DNA of 64,000 nt from Natronoglomus mannanivorans (lineage in GTDB: Archaea; Halobacteriota; Halobacteria; Halobacteriales; Natrialbaceae). The first letter of the stretch is position 1, and every line of letters begins with the position of its first letter. The translations under genes and the position numbers were made by a program. Shown piece by piece: positions 50,989 through 59,250 of this stretch. The notes beneath the pieces were generated by a model, which was not told the origin of the DNA, searched no databases, and was given only the letters and a program-made list of their open reading frames with translations. Where the stretch lies: positions 61,079-125,078 of the forward strand of contig JAOPKB010000017.1 of NCBI GenBank assembly GCA_025517485.1. The letters run 5' to 3'.

Positions 50989-51930
50989 TTACGCGACGTC
51001 GAGTCGCTCGAGGCCCGCTTGTAACTCCTCGTAGTACTCGTCGGCTCGCTGCGTGTCGGCGTCGGAGAGTTCGACGAGTGGTTCGCGGACGGGGCCGCCG
51101 TACTGACCCGCGAGCTCGAGACCGCGTTTGACGGCGGGGACGCTGTTCGCCCCGGCGTACACGTTGTCCTCGCCGCGCTCGGCCCGGAGGTTCATGAACG
51201 GGAAGCTGAGGTCACGAAGCTCGTGTGCGAGGTCGTCGTCGCCGGCCTCGAGGGCGTCGAAGAGGGCGATTCCGAGTCGGGGTTCGAAGTTTGTCACGCC
51301 GGCGGAGAAGCCCTCGGCACCCTCGTAGTAGTAGGCCGGGGCTGGCGGCTCGGCCATCCCGCACATCCAGACGACGTCGTCGTCGGTGGCAGCGACGCAC
51401 TCGGAGAACAGTTCGATGTCCGAGATCGCCCACTTGACGCCGACGACGTTCTCGTGGGCGGTGATCCCCCGTAGCAGCCCCACCGTCGCGTCGAAGCCCC
51501 GGATGTAGGGGACGATTCCGATGTCGACAGCGTCGGCGAGTCGGTGGTAGTAGTCGACGACGCCCTGCTCGTGTTTGAAGATGTGGTCGGGCGGCATCAC
51601 CATGATGCCGTCCGCGCCGTTTTCCTGGTGGGCCTGTGCGAGTTCGATCGCACTCTTCGTACTCCCCCCGGCCCCAGCGAGAACGGTCGCGTCCTCGGGA
51701 AGCGCGTCACAGACGACCCGGGCGGTTTCGATCCGCTCGTCCTGGGTCAGTGAGTGGTACTCGCTGATGTTCGCACAGGCTAGGTACAGACGAATCCCCC
51801 CGTCGTAGAGCCACTGTGCGGTCGCTGCGAGTTCGGTGTCCCGAATTTCGTCGGTATCCGTTTCGTCGAACGGAGTCAACATTCCCGCGGCCACGTCTCG
51901 TAGTTTCGGCGCGATATCTGAGCCAGACAT
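50989..51930 (-). CDS. DapA/N-acetylneuraminate lyase-family enzyme, candidate keto-deoxy-glucarate dehydratase or sugar-acid aldolase
   Basis: A 313-residue class I aldolase-type barrel: 'GMLTPFDETDTDEI', 'SLTQDERIETARVV', 'GAGGSTKSAIELAQAHQENGADGIMVMPP', catalytic Tyr in 'VPYIRGFDA' and Schiff-base Lys in 'VVGVKWAISD'. The GTTGE motif of true dihydrodipicolinate synthases is replaced ('CANISEY'), so lysine synthesis is unlikely. Together with uronate dehydrogenase and semialdehyde dehydrogenase, the role of 5-keto-4-deoxy-glucarate dehydratase/decarboxylase giving 2-oxoglutarate semialdehyde fits; an aldolase giving pyruvate plus tartronate semialdehyde is the alternative and would connect to glycerate kinase. 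TATA-like TTTATTTTT about 27 bp before ATG 51930. Confidence 0.85.
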   Translation of the reverse strand: MSGSDIAPKLRDVAAGMLTPFDETDTDEIRDTELAATAQWLYDGGIRLYLACANISEYHSLTQDERIETARVVCDALPEDATVLAGAGGSTKSAIELAQAHQENGADGIMVMPPDHIFKHEQGVVDYYHRLADAVDIGIVPYIRGFDATVGLLRGITAHENVVGVKWAISDIELFSECVAATDDDVVWMCGMAEPPAPAYYYEGAEGFSAGVTNFEPRLGIALFDALEAGDDDLAHELRDLSFPFMNLRAERGEDNVYAGANSVPAVKRGLELAGQYGGPVREPLVELSDADTQRADEYYEELQAGLERLDVA

Positions 51931-52169
51931 ACCGAATACTGTCTCCGAGTGAAAAATAAAGCTTCCGTCCGCGAGTTGTCACGGCTGTGGGCCGCGTACC
52001 GGACACCCGATCCGGTCCGGTGGCGACCGAGCCAGTCGATACTCGTGACCGATTCAGTTGTGGGTCTCGCCTACGGTGCGCTCCGAACCGTGTTTCTGTC
52101 GCGAAATCGGGTGTGTATCGGTGGTTTGTGGCCACTATCGTTCCCCGGTCGTTCGGTTACGATCGTCTG

Positions 52170-52184
52170 TTCGGTAATCCCGAA
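52170..52184. promoter_or_regulatory. Palindrome TTCGG-TAATC-CCGAA
   Basis: Perfect 5-bp arms and strong similarity to the site at 41767-41781. It lies 240 bp upstream of the DapA-family start and 300 bp upstream of the zinc-ribbon gene that precedes uronate dehydrogenase. Candidate IclR operator. Confidence 0.45.
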
Positions 52185-52229
52185 CGCGCGAGTCACGAGA
52201 ACTGATGGAGATACGAGTACGGGACGGTG

Positions 52230-52253
52230 TGTAACATTCGTATAGCTATTACA
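52230..52253. promoter_or_regulatory. Inverted repeat TGTAA-N14-TTACA
   Basis: Arms are the reverse arrangement of those at 41500 and 63774, but the segment ACATTCGTA between them is shared with 41502-41510. It is 46 bp downstream of the TTCGG palindrome. Confidence 0.3.
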
Positions 52254-52488
52254 GTCTGTGTTCACTAATGATAACTGGAGAGGTCCCTTCCGGCAATACC
52301 GGTCGAGGGCGTTCGACGGTTTGCAACTACGGCGAACAAACGGTTATACCGGTCCGTGTTTTTGGTGGATGTATGCCAAACGAAACGGCCGTCGAGTCCG
52401 CTGGGGTCGCCAGTGTGAGGTCGTCTGATCGACGGCGGCGACGTACGTATTCGGGTATCGATTCAACGGCACGACCGGGTGGTCCGAG

Positions 52489-52656
52489 ATGGGATTGCTA
52501 GAGTCGCTCCTCGGACTCTTCGGTCGTGGATCGGACGGAGAGGAGTCCCCGTACCGGTGTATTCAGTGTGGCGAAGGCTACGATCGACCGCACCGCGAGT
52601 GTGATCGATGCGGATCGACGTTTATCGCGGCGACCGACGACGAGTCCGACGAGTGA
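52489..52656 (+). CDS. Zinc-ribbon microprotein
   Basis: A 55-residue protein with two CxxC pairs, 'RCIQCGEGYDRPHRECDRCG', forming a zinc ribbon, a hydrophobic N-terminal helix ('MGLLESLLGLFG') and an acidic tail. Such single zinc-ribbon proteins are widespread in haloarchaea and mostly uncharacterised; nucleic-acid or protein binding is likely. It has an ATG 82 bp before the uronate dehydrogenase start (52738), on the same strand, but a separate promoter for that gene is possible. Confidence 0.72.
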   Translation: MGLLESLLGLFGRGSDGEESPYRCIQCGEGYDRPHRECDRCGSTFIAATDDESDE

Positions 52657-52737
52657 GCGACCACTGGCGAGCTGGGATGTCTATCGCCGAGCGCCGACTT
52701 CCAAGCACTTATGCAGAATCGATCGGTTGAATACGGT

Positions 52738-53577
52738 ATGAACGTCCTCGTAACGGGCACGTACGGACGCTGTGGAACTGCGATCATCGATCACCTCCAC
52801 GACCGCGAGGAGTACGACTTCAGCTATCTGAACCGGTCCGACCGGCCCGACGACCACCCCTACGGCGGCTACGACACCGTCGTCGCCAACGTCACCGACT
52901 ACGATGCGATCCGACCCGCGTTCGACGGACAGGACGCGGTGGTCCACCTCGCCGCCTATCCCTACACGGAAGGGAGCTGGGACGACGTCCACGATCCGAA
53001 CATAGAGGGGATGCACAACGCTCTGGAGGCCGCCCGCGAGGCGGAAGTCGAGACGTTCGTCTTCGGGTCGACGAACCACGTCATGGGGATGTACGAACTC
53101 GAGAACGAACCCGACATCTACGAACCCGGCCACGGCATCGCGCTGGACCACACCGATCCGGTTCGGCCGGATTCGTACTACGGGACGACGAAAGCGTTCG
53201 GCGAGGATCTCGGACGCCAGTACGTCGAGAACCACGAGTATCCGAAGCGGTTCTACGCGCTCCGGATCTGTACCGTCAACAGTGCCGAGTACGACCACCC
53301 CTACGGTGACGCGGAGGCTGGCGTCGACGACGGCGAGTTCGAGCGCGACAGCGAGGAATACGAGCGAAAGGTCGCCCGCATGAAGGGCATGTGGCAGTCT
53401 CGGCGGGACTTCGCACACCTGATCGACTGTTGTCTCGAGGACGACACCGTCGAGTTCGGCATCTTCAGCGGCGTCAGTGACAACGACCGGCGCTGGTACT
53501 CACTCGAGCACGCTCGAGCGGTGCTCGGCTACGCGCCACAGGACAACGGCGAGGAGTGGGACGAACCGCCAGCGTGA
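52738..53577 (+). CDS. Uronate dehydrogenase (NAD-dependent, extended SDR)
   Basis: A 279-residue epimerase-fold SDR. 'VLVTGTYGRCGTAI' Rossmann motif, 'GSTNHVMGMY' (matches the SNHxxGxY segment of bacterial uronate dehydrogenases), catalytic 'YYGTTKAFGEDLGRQY' with YxxxK, and 'VSDNDRRWYSLEHARAVLGYAPQDN' (family C-terminal motif with 'NDxxWW'-like core). It oxidises D-galacturonate or D-glucuronate at C1 to aldaro-lactone in the cytoplasm, the entry to the oxidative uronate route. ATG 52738 is 27 bp after a CTTATGC box, which contains the upstream in-frame ATG 52711, so the latter is unlikely to be the start. Substrate source: GH4, GH28, PL22 and GH115 products. Confidence 0.87.
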   Translation: MNVLVTGTYGRCGTAIIDHLHDREEYDFSYLNRSDRPDDHPYGGYDTVVANVTDYDAIRPAFDGQDAVVHLAAYPYTEGSWDDVHDPNIEGMHNALEAAREAEVETFVFGSTNHVMGMYELENEPDIYEPGHGIALDHTDPVRPDSYYGTTKAFGEDLGRQYVENHEYPKRFYALRICTVNSAEYDHPYGDAEAGVDDGEFERDSEEYERKVARMKGMWQSRRDFAHLIDCCLEDDTVEFGIFSGVSDNDRRWYSLEHARAVLGYAPQDNGEEWDEPPA

Positions 53578-53768
53578 GCTGAGTTGAGCGTGGTCGGTTT
53601 CGACCGGTCAGATACGAGGGCCGAGCGTACGGATGGCGTCTCCCACGTCGCCGGTCACTACACCCGGTTTGACCGGCGGTGAGTGTCGAGTGATTCGTCT
53701 CGACCGTTCCCCGGGACGAGAGCGGACGAAGGTATTCCCGAGTATGTCAATTGGTATCGGTGAACGAA

Positions 53769-53780
53769 TTTTTATATATC
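53769..53780 (+). promoter_or_regulatory. TATA box of the third IclR gene
   Basis: TTTTTATATATC sits about 26-36 bp before the ATG at 53805. It overlaps two earlier in-frame start candidates (53751 and 53781), which are therefore promoter, not coding, and decides the start. Confidence 0.6.
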
Positions 53781-53804
53781 ATGAAACGGTTTGGGACACA
53801 TAGA

Positions 53805-54578
53805 ATGACACGGCAGCCACCGAAAGCGAAAAACCCTGTCAAAGCTGCACGTAACACCCTCCGAATCGTGGAAGCTCTCACCGAACTCGACGGCGCGGGA
53901 ATCACGGAGCTCTCACGGGAACTCGACCTGAACAAGAGCAGTGTCCACAACTATCTCAGCACTCTCGAGGAAGAGGAGTACGTCTGGAAGGACGGAACGG
54001 AGTATCACGTCGGGTTACGATTCTTCGAGGTCGGTGCTCACGCACGCCATCGCCGGCTCCTCTACAAGGTCGGCCAGCCGGAGGCACGGAAACTCGCCCA
54101 ACAGACCGGTGAACGGGCGAACATTTTGACCGAAGAACACGGCCGCGGATTCTACCTCTGCAAGGAGAAGGGCGATCAGGCGGTTCAGGTCGACGCTCAC
54201 GTCGGTTCGCGAGTCCACCTCCACAACACCGCGCTTGGTAAGGTAATTCTCGCGTACATGCCCCGCGAGAGAGTCGAGATGATCGTCGACAGACACGGAC
54301 TTCCCCAGACGACGACGAACACGATCGGCAATCGCGAGGAACTGTTCGACGAACTCGAGACGATCCGCGAACGCGAGGTCGCCTACGACCGCGAGGAGCG
54401 GCTCAACGGGATCCAGTGTGTCGCCGCACCGATCCTGCGAAACGACGACGTGATCGCCGGAGCGATCAGTATCTCCGGTCCGACGACCCGTCTCGAGGGC
54501 GACAGACTCGAAACCGAGATCCGAGATCGACTCGAGGCCGCCGCGAACATCATCGAACTCAACATCTCCTACTCGTAG
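53805..54578 (+). CDS. IclR family transcriptional regulator 3
   Basis: A 257-residue regulator: helix-turn-helix in 'LDGAGITELSRELDLNKSSVHNYLSTL' (in part), then 'HVGSRVHLHNTALGKVILAYMPRERV', 'GIQCVAAPILRNDDVIAGAISISGP' of the ligand-binding domain. It is clearly a paralogue of 2096 and 5076. It lies between uronate dehydrogenase and glycerate kinase, both on the same strand, which suggests regulation of uronate and glycerate steps. The frame start at 53751 lies in the promoter; ATG 53805 is the choice given the TATA box. Confidence 0.93.
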   Translation: MTRQPPKAKNPVKAARNTLRIVEALTELDGAGITELSRELDLNKSSVHNYLSTLEEEEYVWKDGTEYHVGLRFFEVGAHARHRRLLYKVGQPEARKLAQQTGERANILTEEHGRGFYLCKEKGDQAVQVDAHVGSRVHLHNTALGKVILAYMPRERVEMIVDRHGLPQTTTNTIGNREELFDELETIREREVAYDREERLNGIQCVAAPILRNDDVIAGAISISGPTTRLEGDRLETEIRDRLEAAANIIELNISYS

Positions 54579-54643
54579 GGCCGTTCTCGCCGACCGGCGG
54601 TTCGGGTCGGCACATTGTAGTTCTGGAGCCCGTGCGTGTACCT

Positions 54644-54730
54644 ATGCACCGCGACCACGCCCCGATCCGCCGGACGCCCTGTCGCCCGATGGCGGCCAGT
54701 GGCAGTTGGTGTGTCGGAGGTGTCGTATGA
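54644..54730 (+). CDS. Putative 28-residue leader ORF overlapping the glycerate kinase start
   Basis: An ATG frame whose TGA (54728-54730) overlaps the kinase ATG (54727-54729), as in a coupled pair. The peptide contains 'RRTPC' and 'SWCVGG' and carries the kinase's GGAGGT Shine-Dalgarno sequence inside it. A regulatory leader is possible; chance overlap is also possible. Confidence 0.3.
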   Translation: MHRDHAPIRRTPCRPMAASGSWCVGGVV

Positions 54731-56169
54731 CCGGCAGAGACTCCGATTCCGACTGCACCGACGACCGACACGCCCACGTCACGATCGAGAACCGCTCGAC
54801 CCTCGAGCGAACGCCCGCACACGAACTCGCCCTGGAGTGTGTCACGGCGGGACTCGAGGCCGCCCATCCCGAGCGCGTCCTCGACGAACGACTCGCCGTC
54901 GAGGACGACGTCCTCTCGATTCGTGACGTCGACGGCGGAACGACCCGATACGAGCTGGCATCGTACGACGACGTCGTCGTCGTCGGCGGGGGCAACGCCG
55001 CAGGCCACCTCGCGCGCGCCCTCGAGACCCACCTCGGCGACCGACTCTCCGGCGGCGCGGTCGTCACCGACGATCCGGCACCGACGGACCTGATCGAGGT
55101 ACTACCGGGTGACCACCCGTTCCCCAGCGAGCGCGGCCGAGAGAGCACCCGTCGCGTGCTCGAGCTCGCAGACGGCGCGGGCGAAGACGACCTCGTACTG
55201 GCCTGTATCACCGGCGGCGGGAGCGCGCTCGTGGTCGCACCGGCCGGATCGCTGTCGGTCGACGACCTCCGGACGGTCACCGACGACCTCCTGCGAAGCG
55301 GCGCGTCGATCGACGAGATCAACGCCGTCCGCAAACACTGCTCGGCGGTCAAAGGCGGCGGTCTCGCCGACGTCGCGAGCCCCGCGACCGTCGTCGGCCT
55401 CGTGTTGAGCGACGTCGTCGGCGACGATCTCGGCGTCGTCTCGAGCGGGCCGATCTCGCCCGATCCGACGACCTACGCCGACGCGCTGGCCGTCCTCGAG
55501 CGCTACGGGATCGACGGCCCCGACGCCGTCCTCGAGCATCTGCGGCGGGGCGATCGAGGTGAATTTCCGGAGACACCGGTCACGGGCGCGGCGACGTTCG
55601 ACGGCGTCACATCCCATCTGCTCGCGAGCGCGACGACCGCCATCGACGCCGCGGCCGGGATTGCGACGGACTGCGGCTACGACCCACTCGTGCTCTCCTC
55701 GGGGATCAGGGGCGAATCGAGCGAGGTCGCGAGGGTTCACGTCGCGATCGCCGAGGAGTGTCTCGCGACCGGCAACCCCGTCACGCCGCCGGCCGTCTTG
55801 CTCTCCGGCGGCGAGACGACCGTCAGCGTCACCGGCGACGGCGGCACCGGCGGGCCAAATCAGGAGTTCGTGCTGAGCGCCGCCCTCGAGCTCACGGACG
55901 AGGAGATCGTCGTCGCGAGCGTCGACTCCGACGGGATCGACGGCCCGACGGACGTCGCGGGCGCCATCGTCGATTCGTCCTCGCTCGCGGCCAGCGGTCT
56001 CGAATTCGGCGAGGCTCGAACCGCACTCGCAGAAAACGACGCACAGCCAGCGCTCGAGGCGATGGGAACGCTCGTTCGAACTGGGCCGACGGGGACGAAC
56101 GTCAACGATCTTCGGGTCGTGGTCGTCGACGGGGAGGGAGGGGGAGATGGAAGCGACTCGAGGTCCTGA
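54727..56169 (+). CDS. Glycerate 2-kinase (MOFRL/GckA-type)
   Basis: A 480-residue glycerate kinase type 2. Features: 'VVVGGGNAAGHLARAL', 'GDHPFPSERGRESTRRVLELA', 'CITGGGSALVVAP', 'DEINAVRKHCSAVKGGGLA', 'LVLSDVVGDDLGVVSSGP', 'LLSGGETTVSVTGDGGTGGPNQEFVL' and 'GIDGPTDVAGAIVDS' (partly cited). It phosphorylates D-glycerate to 2-phosphoglycerate with ATP. The ATG at 54727 has a good GGAGGT five bases upstream; an in-frame ATG at 54706 would add seven residues and overlap that site. Its presence suggests that a C3 product, from tartronate semialdehyde or hydroxypyruvate, is salvaged. Confidence 0.9.
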   Translation: MTGRDSDSDCTDDRHAHVTIENRSTLERTPAHELALECVTAGLEAAHPERVLDERLAVEDDVLSIRDVDGGTTRYELASYDDVVVVGGGNAAGHLARALETHLGDRLSGGAVVTDDPAPTDLIEVLPGDHPFPSERGRESTRRVLELADGAGEDDLVLACITGGGSALVVAPAGSLSVDDLRTVTDDLLRSGASIDEINAVRKHCSAVKGGGLADVASPATVVGLVLSDVVGDDLGVVSSGPISPDPTTYADALAVLERYGIDGPDAVLEHLRRGDRGEFPETPVTGAATFDGVTSHLLASATTAIDAAAGIATDCGYDPLVLSSGIRGESSEVARVHVAIAEECLATGNPVTPPAVLLSGGETTVSVTGDGGTGGPNQEFVLSAALELTDEEIVVASVDSDGIDGPTDVAGAIVDSSSLAASGLEFGEARTALAENDAQPALEAMGTLVRTGPTGTNVNDLRVVVVDGEGGGDGSDSRS

Positions 56170-56261
56170 TCGTGATCCTGACCGTGAGCGTGGCCGACGG
56201 TTCGCAGTCAGCGGTTCGCGATCACCGTCGGCGGTAGTGACGTCGCGAGTGGCGTCGACGG

Positions 56262-56513
56262 TTACGACCCGGACTTCGAACTCTTGGCGCTGTCCTCCAT
56301 GAACAGCGGTGACGTCAGCTTCAGGACCAGCAGCGACCCGTAGCCGACGGCTGCGAAGAGGAACATCGTGACGCCGTACATCCCGAGGAATCCGGCGGCA
56401 TCCGGAACCCCGAGGAAATCCGCGGCGAATCCGATCAGTATCATGGCGACGCCGGCGAGGACGAGCCAGCCGATCGCCGGATGATTGATCCGTTCGTGGA
56501 ACTGCTCGAGCAT
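56262..56513 (-). CDS. Small three-helix membrane protein next to ABC importer 2 (a)
   Basis: An 83-residue protein with hydrophobic stretches 'PAIGWLVLAGVAMILIGFAADFLG' and 'GMYGVTMFLFAAVGYGSLLVL' (in part). Starts at 56534 or further up to 56600 are possible; a TATA-like TAATATTA at 56541-56550 is about 30 bp before ATG 56513, so I choose that one. No family recognised. It is the last gene of the minus-strand group of importer 2. Confidence 0.6.
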   Translation of the reverse strand: MLEQFHERINHPAIGWLVLAGVAMILIGFAADFLGVPDAAGFLGMYGVTMFLFAAVGYGSLLVLKLTSPLFMEDSAKSSKSGS

Positions 56514-56624
56514 GTTCGGAGCCACATTATCCATCATCATTAATATTACGCCGGTAGTCAGTATTCGATCGAACGTTCGAACGTTCGAACGCTCGAACAC
56601 CCGAACGCACCACGCGTTCGAACC

Positions 56625-56888
56625 TCACTCGCCCTCGAACGTTTCGAGGTCTTTGGCCTGCTCGAGTTCCTTCTCGCGTCCCTTCTTGCACTGGTAGAGT
56701 ATCAACACGTTTCCCGTCAGGAGGATTCCCAGCACGACGAAATTGAAGAGGGTGATGTAGTACGATTCGGACCCCGATTCGACGAACCCGATCGAGAACA
56801 CCGAGATGGTCAGCAGGATCATGATCACCGCGAGCGTGATCCGCCAGAGCGGGACGACGCTACAGACCCAGTTCCAGAATCGTTCCAT
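56625..56888 (-). CDS. Small two-helix membrane protein next to ABC importer 2 (b)
   Basis: An 87-residue protein with two helices ('WRITLAVIMILLTISVFSIGF' in part and 'YYITLFNFVVLGILLTGNVLILY') and a Lys/Glu-rich cytoplasmic tail. It starts 93 bp after the ATPase gene on the same strand. No family recognised. The pair with 56262, and the two small membrane proteins beside importer 1, suggest a link with the transporters. Confidence 0.65.
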   Translation of the reverse strand: MERFWNWVCSVVPLWRITLAVIMILLTISVFSIGFVESGSESYYITLFNFVVLGILLTGNVLILYQCKKGREKELEQAKDLETFEGE

Positions 56889-56981
56889 CAGTGTTCGTGT
56901 ATTTTACCGTCTATTATGTAATTTGGGGCGTCCCGTTCGAAACGCGTGCTCGGCGGGCTGACGGGGTGGGTTCCGGTCGCG

Positions 56982-59228
56982 TTATTCGTCCGTGCGGGCG
57001 TCGGAATCGGATCCACCGACGGCGACGTCCGCATCGTCCGCGTCGTCGACGATCGGCTCGCTCTCCCAGTACTCGTGGGACTCGTCGTACTCCCGGAAAC
57101 ACGCCGTCCTGTGTTCCGTACCGTCGTCGTGACCGTCCAGCGTCGGCTGCGCTCGAGTGCAGGCCTCGCGAGCCTCCGGACAGCGGGTGTGGAACCGACA
57201 CCCACTGGGCGGATCGACCGGATCGGGGATGTCGATCCCTCGCAGCGGCGGATCCTCGACCGTTTCCTCGATGTCCAGGTCGGCCGTCGACCACCTAAGC
57301 ACCTTCGTGTAGGGATGTTGGGGGTCGTTGATGATCTGCTCGGCCGGCCCGATCTCGACGAGTTCCCCGAGGTACATCACGCCGATTCGGCCGCCGGCCT
57401 TGCCGGAGAAGTACCGGGCGTTCGAGAGGTTGTGGGAGATGAACACGTACGAGGTGTCGAACAGGTCCTGCAACTCGAGCATGAGGTCCATCACCTCGAC
57501 TCGCAAGGAGACGTCGAGCGCCGAGACAGCCTCGTCGGCCAGGATCACGTCCGGGTTCATCAACAGCGCCCGGATCAGCGCGACCCGTTGTTTCTCGCCG
57601 CCCGAGAGCTGGTGGGGGTACCGCTGGGCGTAGTCACCCGGCGGCGACATGCCGACGTACTCGAGCAGGCTGAGGATCCGCTCCTGTCGGTCGTCGGGAT
57701 CCATGTCGGGTTCCCAGCGTTTCAGGGGTGCCTTGAGACTCGCCGCCACTTTCCGATTGGGGTTCAGCGAACTCCCGGGATCCTGGTGGATCATCTGCAG
57801 GGAGCGGCGAATGTGCTCGTAGGGGATGTCGGTCTCCCGGCGACTGTCTTTGGCCTCCCAGATATCCTGCCCGCGGTAGGCGACGGTGCCGTCGGTCGGC
57901 CGCTGGGCCCCGATCACGGCCTTCCCCAGCGTGGTCTTGCCACACCCGCTCTCGCCGACGAGCGTGACGACGTCGTTCTCGTAGACGTCGAGCGAGATGT
58001 CGTCGACCGCGTGGACGGTATCCGGCTCCTGGAAGACGCTGAGCAGGCCGCCGTCGGACACCTGATCGAAGTGGACGTCGACGTCCTCGAGCGAGACGAC
58101 CGGTTCGTCGGACTGCTCGCCCGCGAACGCCTGGGTCTCGCCGTGCTCGCCGTCGGTCGACAGCGGGATCGCCTCCGCCGAGTCCTCCCAGTGGAAGCAG
58201 GCGCTCTGGTGGTCGGAGGTGACGTCGTGATAGGTCGGATCCTCTGCGCGACAGGTCTCGTCCGCCAGCGGACATCGCGGGTGATACGAACAGCCCTGCG
58301 GGACGTCGACCGGGTCGGGGGCCATCCCGTCGATCGGCCGCATCTCCGAAAGCGGCGTGTCGAGGTTCGGCACGGCCTTCAGCAACGCCCTCGTGTACGG
58401 GTGCGTCGGGTTCCCGATGAGATCGCTGGCCGGGCCGATCTCGACGAACTCGAAGGCGTACATCACCGCGAGGCGGTCGGCCAATCCCGCCACCAGTGGG
58501 AGGTCGTGTGTGATGAAGACGATCGAGAGGTCGTACTTCTCCTGAAGGTCCTCTAACAGCGAGAGGATCGACCGCTGCATCAGCAGGTCCAGGGCCGCCG
58601 TCGGTTCGTCCATCACGAGGACGTTCGGCTCGAGGACCAGCGAGAGCGCGATGAGGGTCCGCTGTTGCATGCCGCCGGAGAGTTCGTGCGGATAGGAGTC
58701 GAGGACCCGGTCGGGGTCCATGTAGAGGTCCGAGAGGAGTTCGCGGGCGTGAGCCATCGCTTGCTCCATGTTGTAGTTGTGCGCCTCGATGGTCTCCTCG
58801 AAGTGGGCCCGGATCGTGATGGTCGGGTTGAAGGAACTCTGTGCGCCCTGGAACACCATCGAGATCTCCTCCCAGCGCAGTTCTCGGAGTTGCTCGGGCG
58901 AGAGTCCCAGTACGTCGACTTCCGCGTCTCCCTGCGGATGGTACGTGACGTCGCCGGTGAGAACGCCCGGGTTGACGATGGCGTCTAGCAGCGCCGACGC
59001 GAACATCGATTTCCCGGACCCGGATTCGCCGACGATCCCGAGGATCTCGTCGCGTTCGATGTCCAGTGACACCTCGTCGAGCACGCGGGATTCGCCGCGT
59101 TCCATGTCGAAGGTGACGCTGGCGTTTCGGATCTCCACGATCGGATCGTCGACTCGGATCGACGAGAGGTCGGTTCCCGCTCCTGTTCCTGCCGTCGTCG
59201 CTGTCTGCGTGTCGTCGGTTTTGCTCAT
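56982..59228 (-). CDS. ABC importer 2, fused double ATPase (DppD-DppF type)
   Basis: A 748-residue tandem ATPase equivalent to 16624-18828. First domain: 'GESGSGKS', 'LSGGMQQR', 'VLVMDEPTAALD'; second domain: 'GESGCGKT', 'LSGGEKQR', 'VILADEAVSALD'; both followed by Cys-rich oligopeptide-ABC tails ('YHPRCP', 'FHTRCP'). The same Ala-Val variation in the second Walker B is present as in importer 1, so the two operons descend from a duplication or a common form. The ATG overlaps the stop of a 7-codon open frame. Confidence 0.94.
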   Translation of the reverse strand: MSKTDDTQTATTAGTGAGTDLSSIRVDDPIVEIRNASVTFDMERGESRVLDEVSLDIERDEILGIVGESGSGKSMFASALLDAIVNPGVLTGDVTYHPQGDAEVDVLGLSPEQLRELRWEEISMVFQGAQSSFNPTITIRAHFEETIEAHNYNMEQAMAHARELLSDLYMDPDRVLDSYPHELSGGMQQRTLIALSLVLEPNVLVMDEPTAALDLLMQRSILSLLEDLQEKYDLSIVFITHDLPLVAGLADRLAVMYAFEFVEIGPASDLIGNPTHPYTRALLKAVPNLDTPLSEMRPIDGMAPDPVDVPQGCSYHPRCPLADETCRAEDPTYHDVTSDHQSACFHWEDSAEAIPLSTDGEHGETQAFAGEQSDEPVVSLEDVDVHFDQVSDGGLLSVFQEPDTVHAVDDISLDVYENDVVTLVGESGCGKTTLGKAVIGAQRPTDGTVAYRGQDIWEAKDSRRETDIPYEHIRRSLQMIHQDPGSSLNPNRKVAASLKAPLKRWEPDMDPDDRQERILSLLEYVGMSPPGDYAQRYPHQLSGGEKQRVALIRALLMNPDVILADEAVSALDVSLRVEVMDLMLELQDLFDTSYVFISHNLSNARYFSGKAGGRIGVMYLGELVEIGPAEQIINDPQHPYTKVLRWSTADLDIEETVEDPPLRGIDIPDPVDPPSGCRFHTRCPEAREACTRAQPTLDGHDDGTEHRTACFREYDESHEYWESEPIVDDADDADVAVGGSDSDARTDE

Positions 59229-59248
59229 AGTGTGGTGAGTGCGGACAT
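59225..59248 (-). CDS. Seven-residue mini-ORF (MSALTTL) before ATPase 2
   Basis: ATG at 59248-59246 lies 2 bp after the permease stop; TGA at 59227-59225 overlaps the ATPase ATG. The core 'S-A/T-L-T-T' resembles the mini-ORF of importer 1. Almost certainly a coupling device or chance; listed because of the parallel. Confidence 0.25.
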   Translation of the reverse strand: MSALTTL

Positions 59249-59250
59249 AG

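Larger units (their letters stand above)
51931..52488. other. 558-bp non-coding divergent region with several dyads
   Basis: Between the minus-strand DapA-family gene and a plus-strand zinc-ribbon gene. It contains TTCGG-TAATC-CCGAA (52170-52184), TGTAA-N14-TTACA (52230-52253), CCGG-containing dyad (52289-52303) and CGGT-TAT-ACCG (52341-52351). This mirrors the control region 41178-42239. No coding sequence is supported. Confidence 0.45.

Noticed and set aside
50989..51930. Dihydrodipicolinate synthase for lysine synthesis
   Set aside because: The GTTGE motif is replaced and neighbours are sugar-acid genes, so a catabolic role is far more likely.
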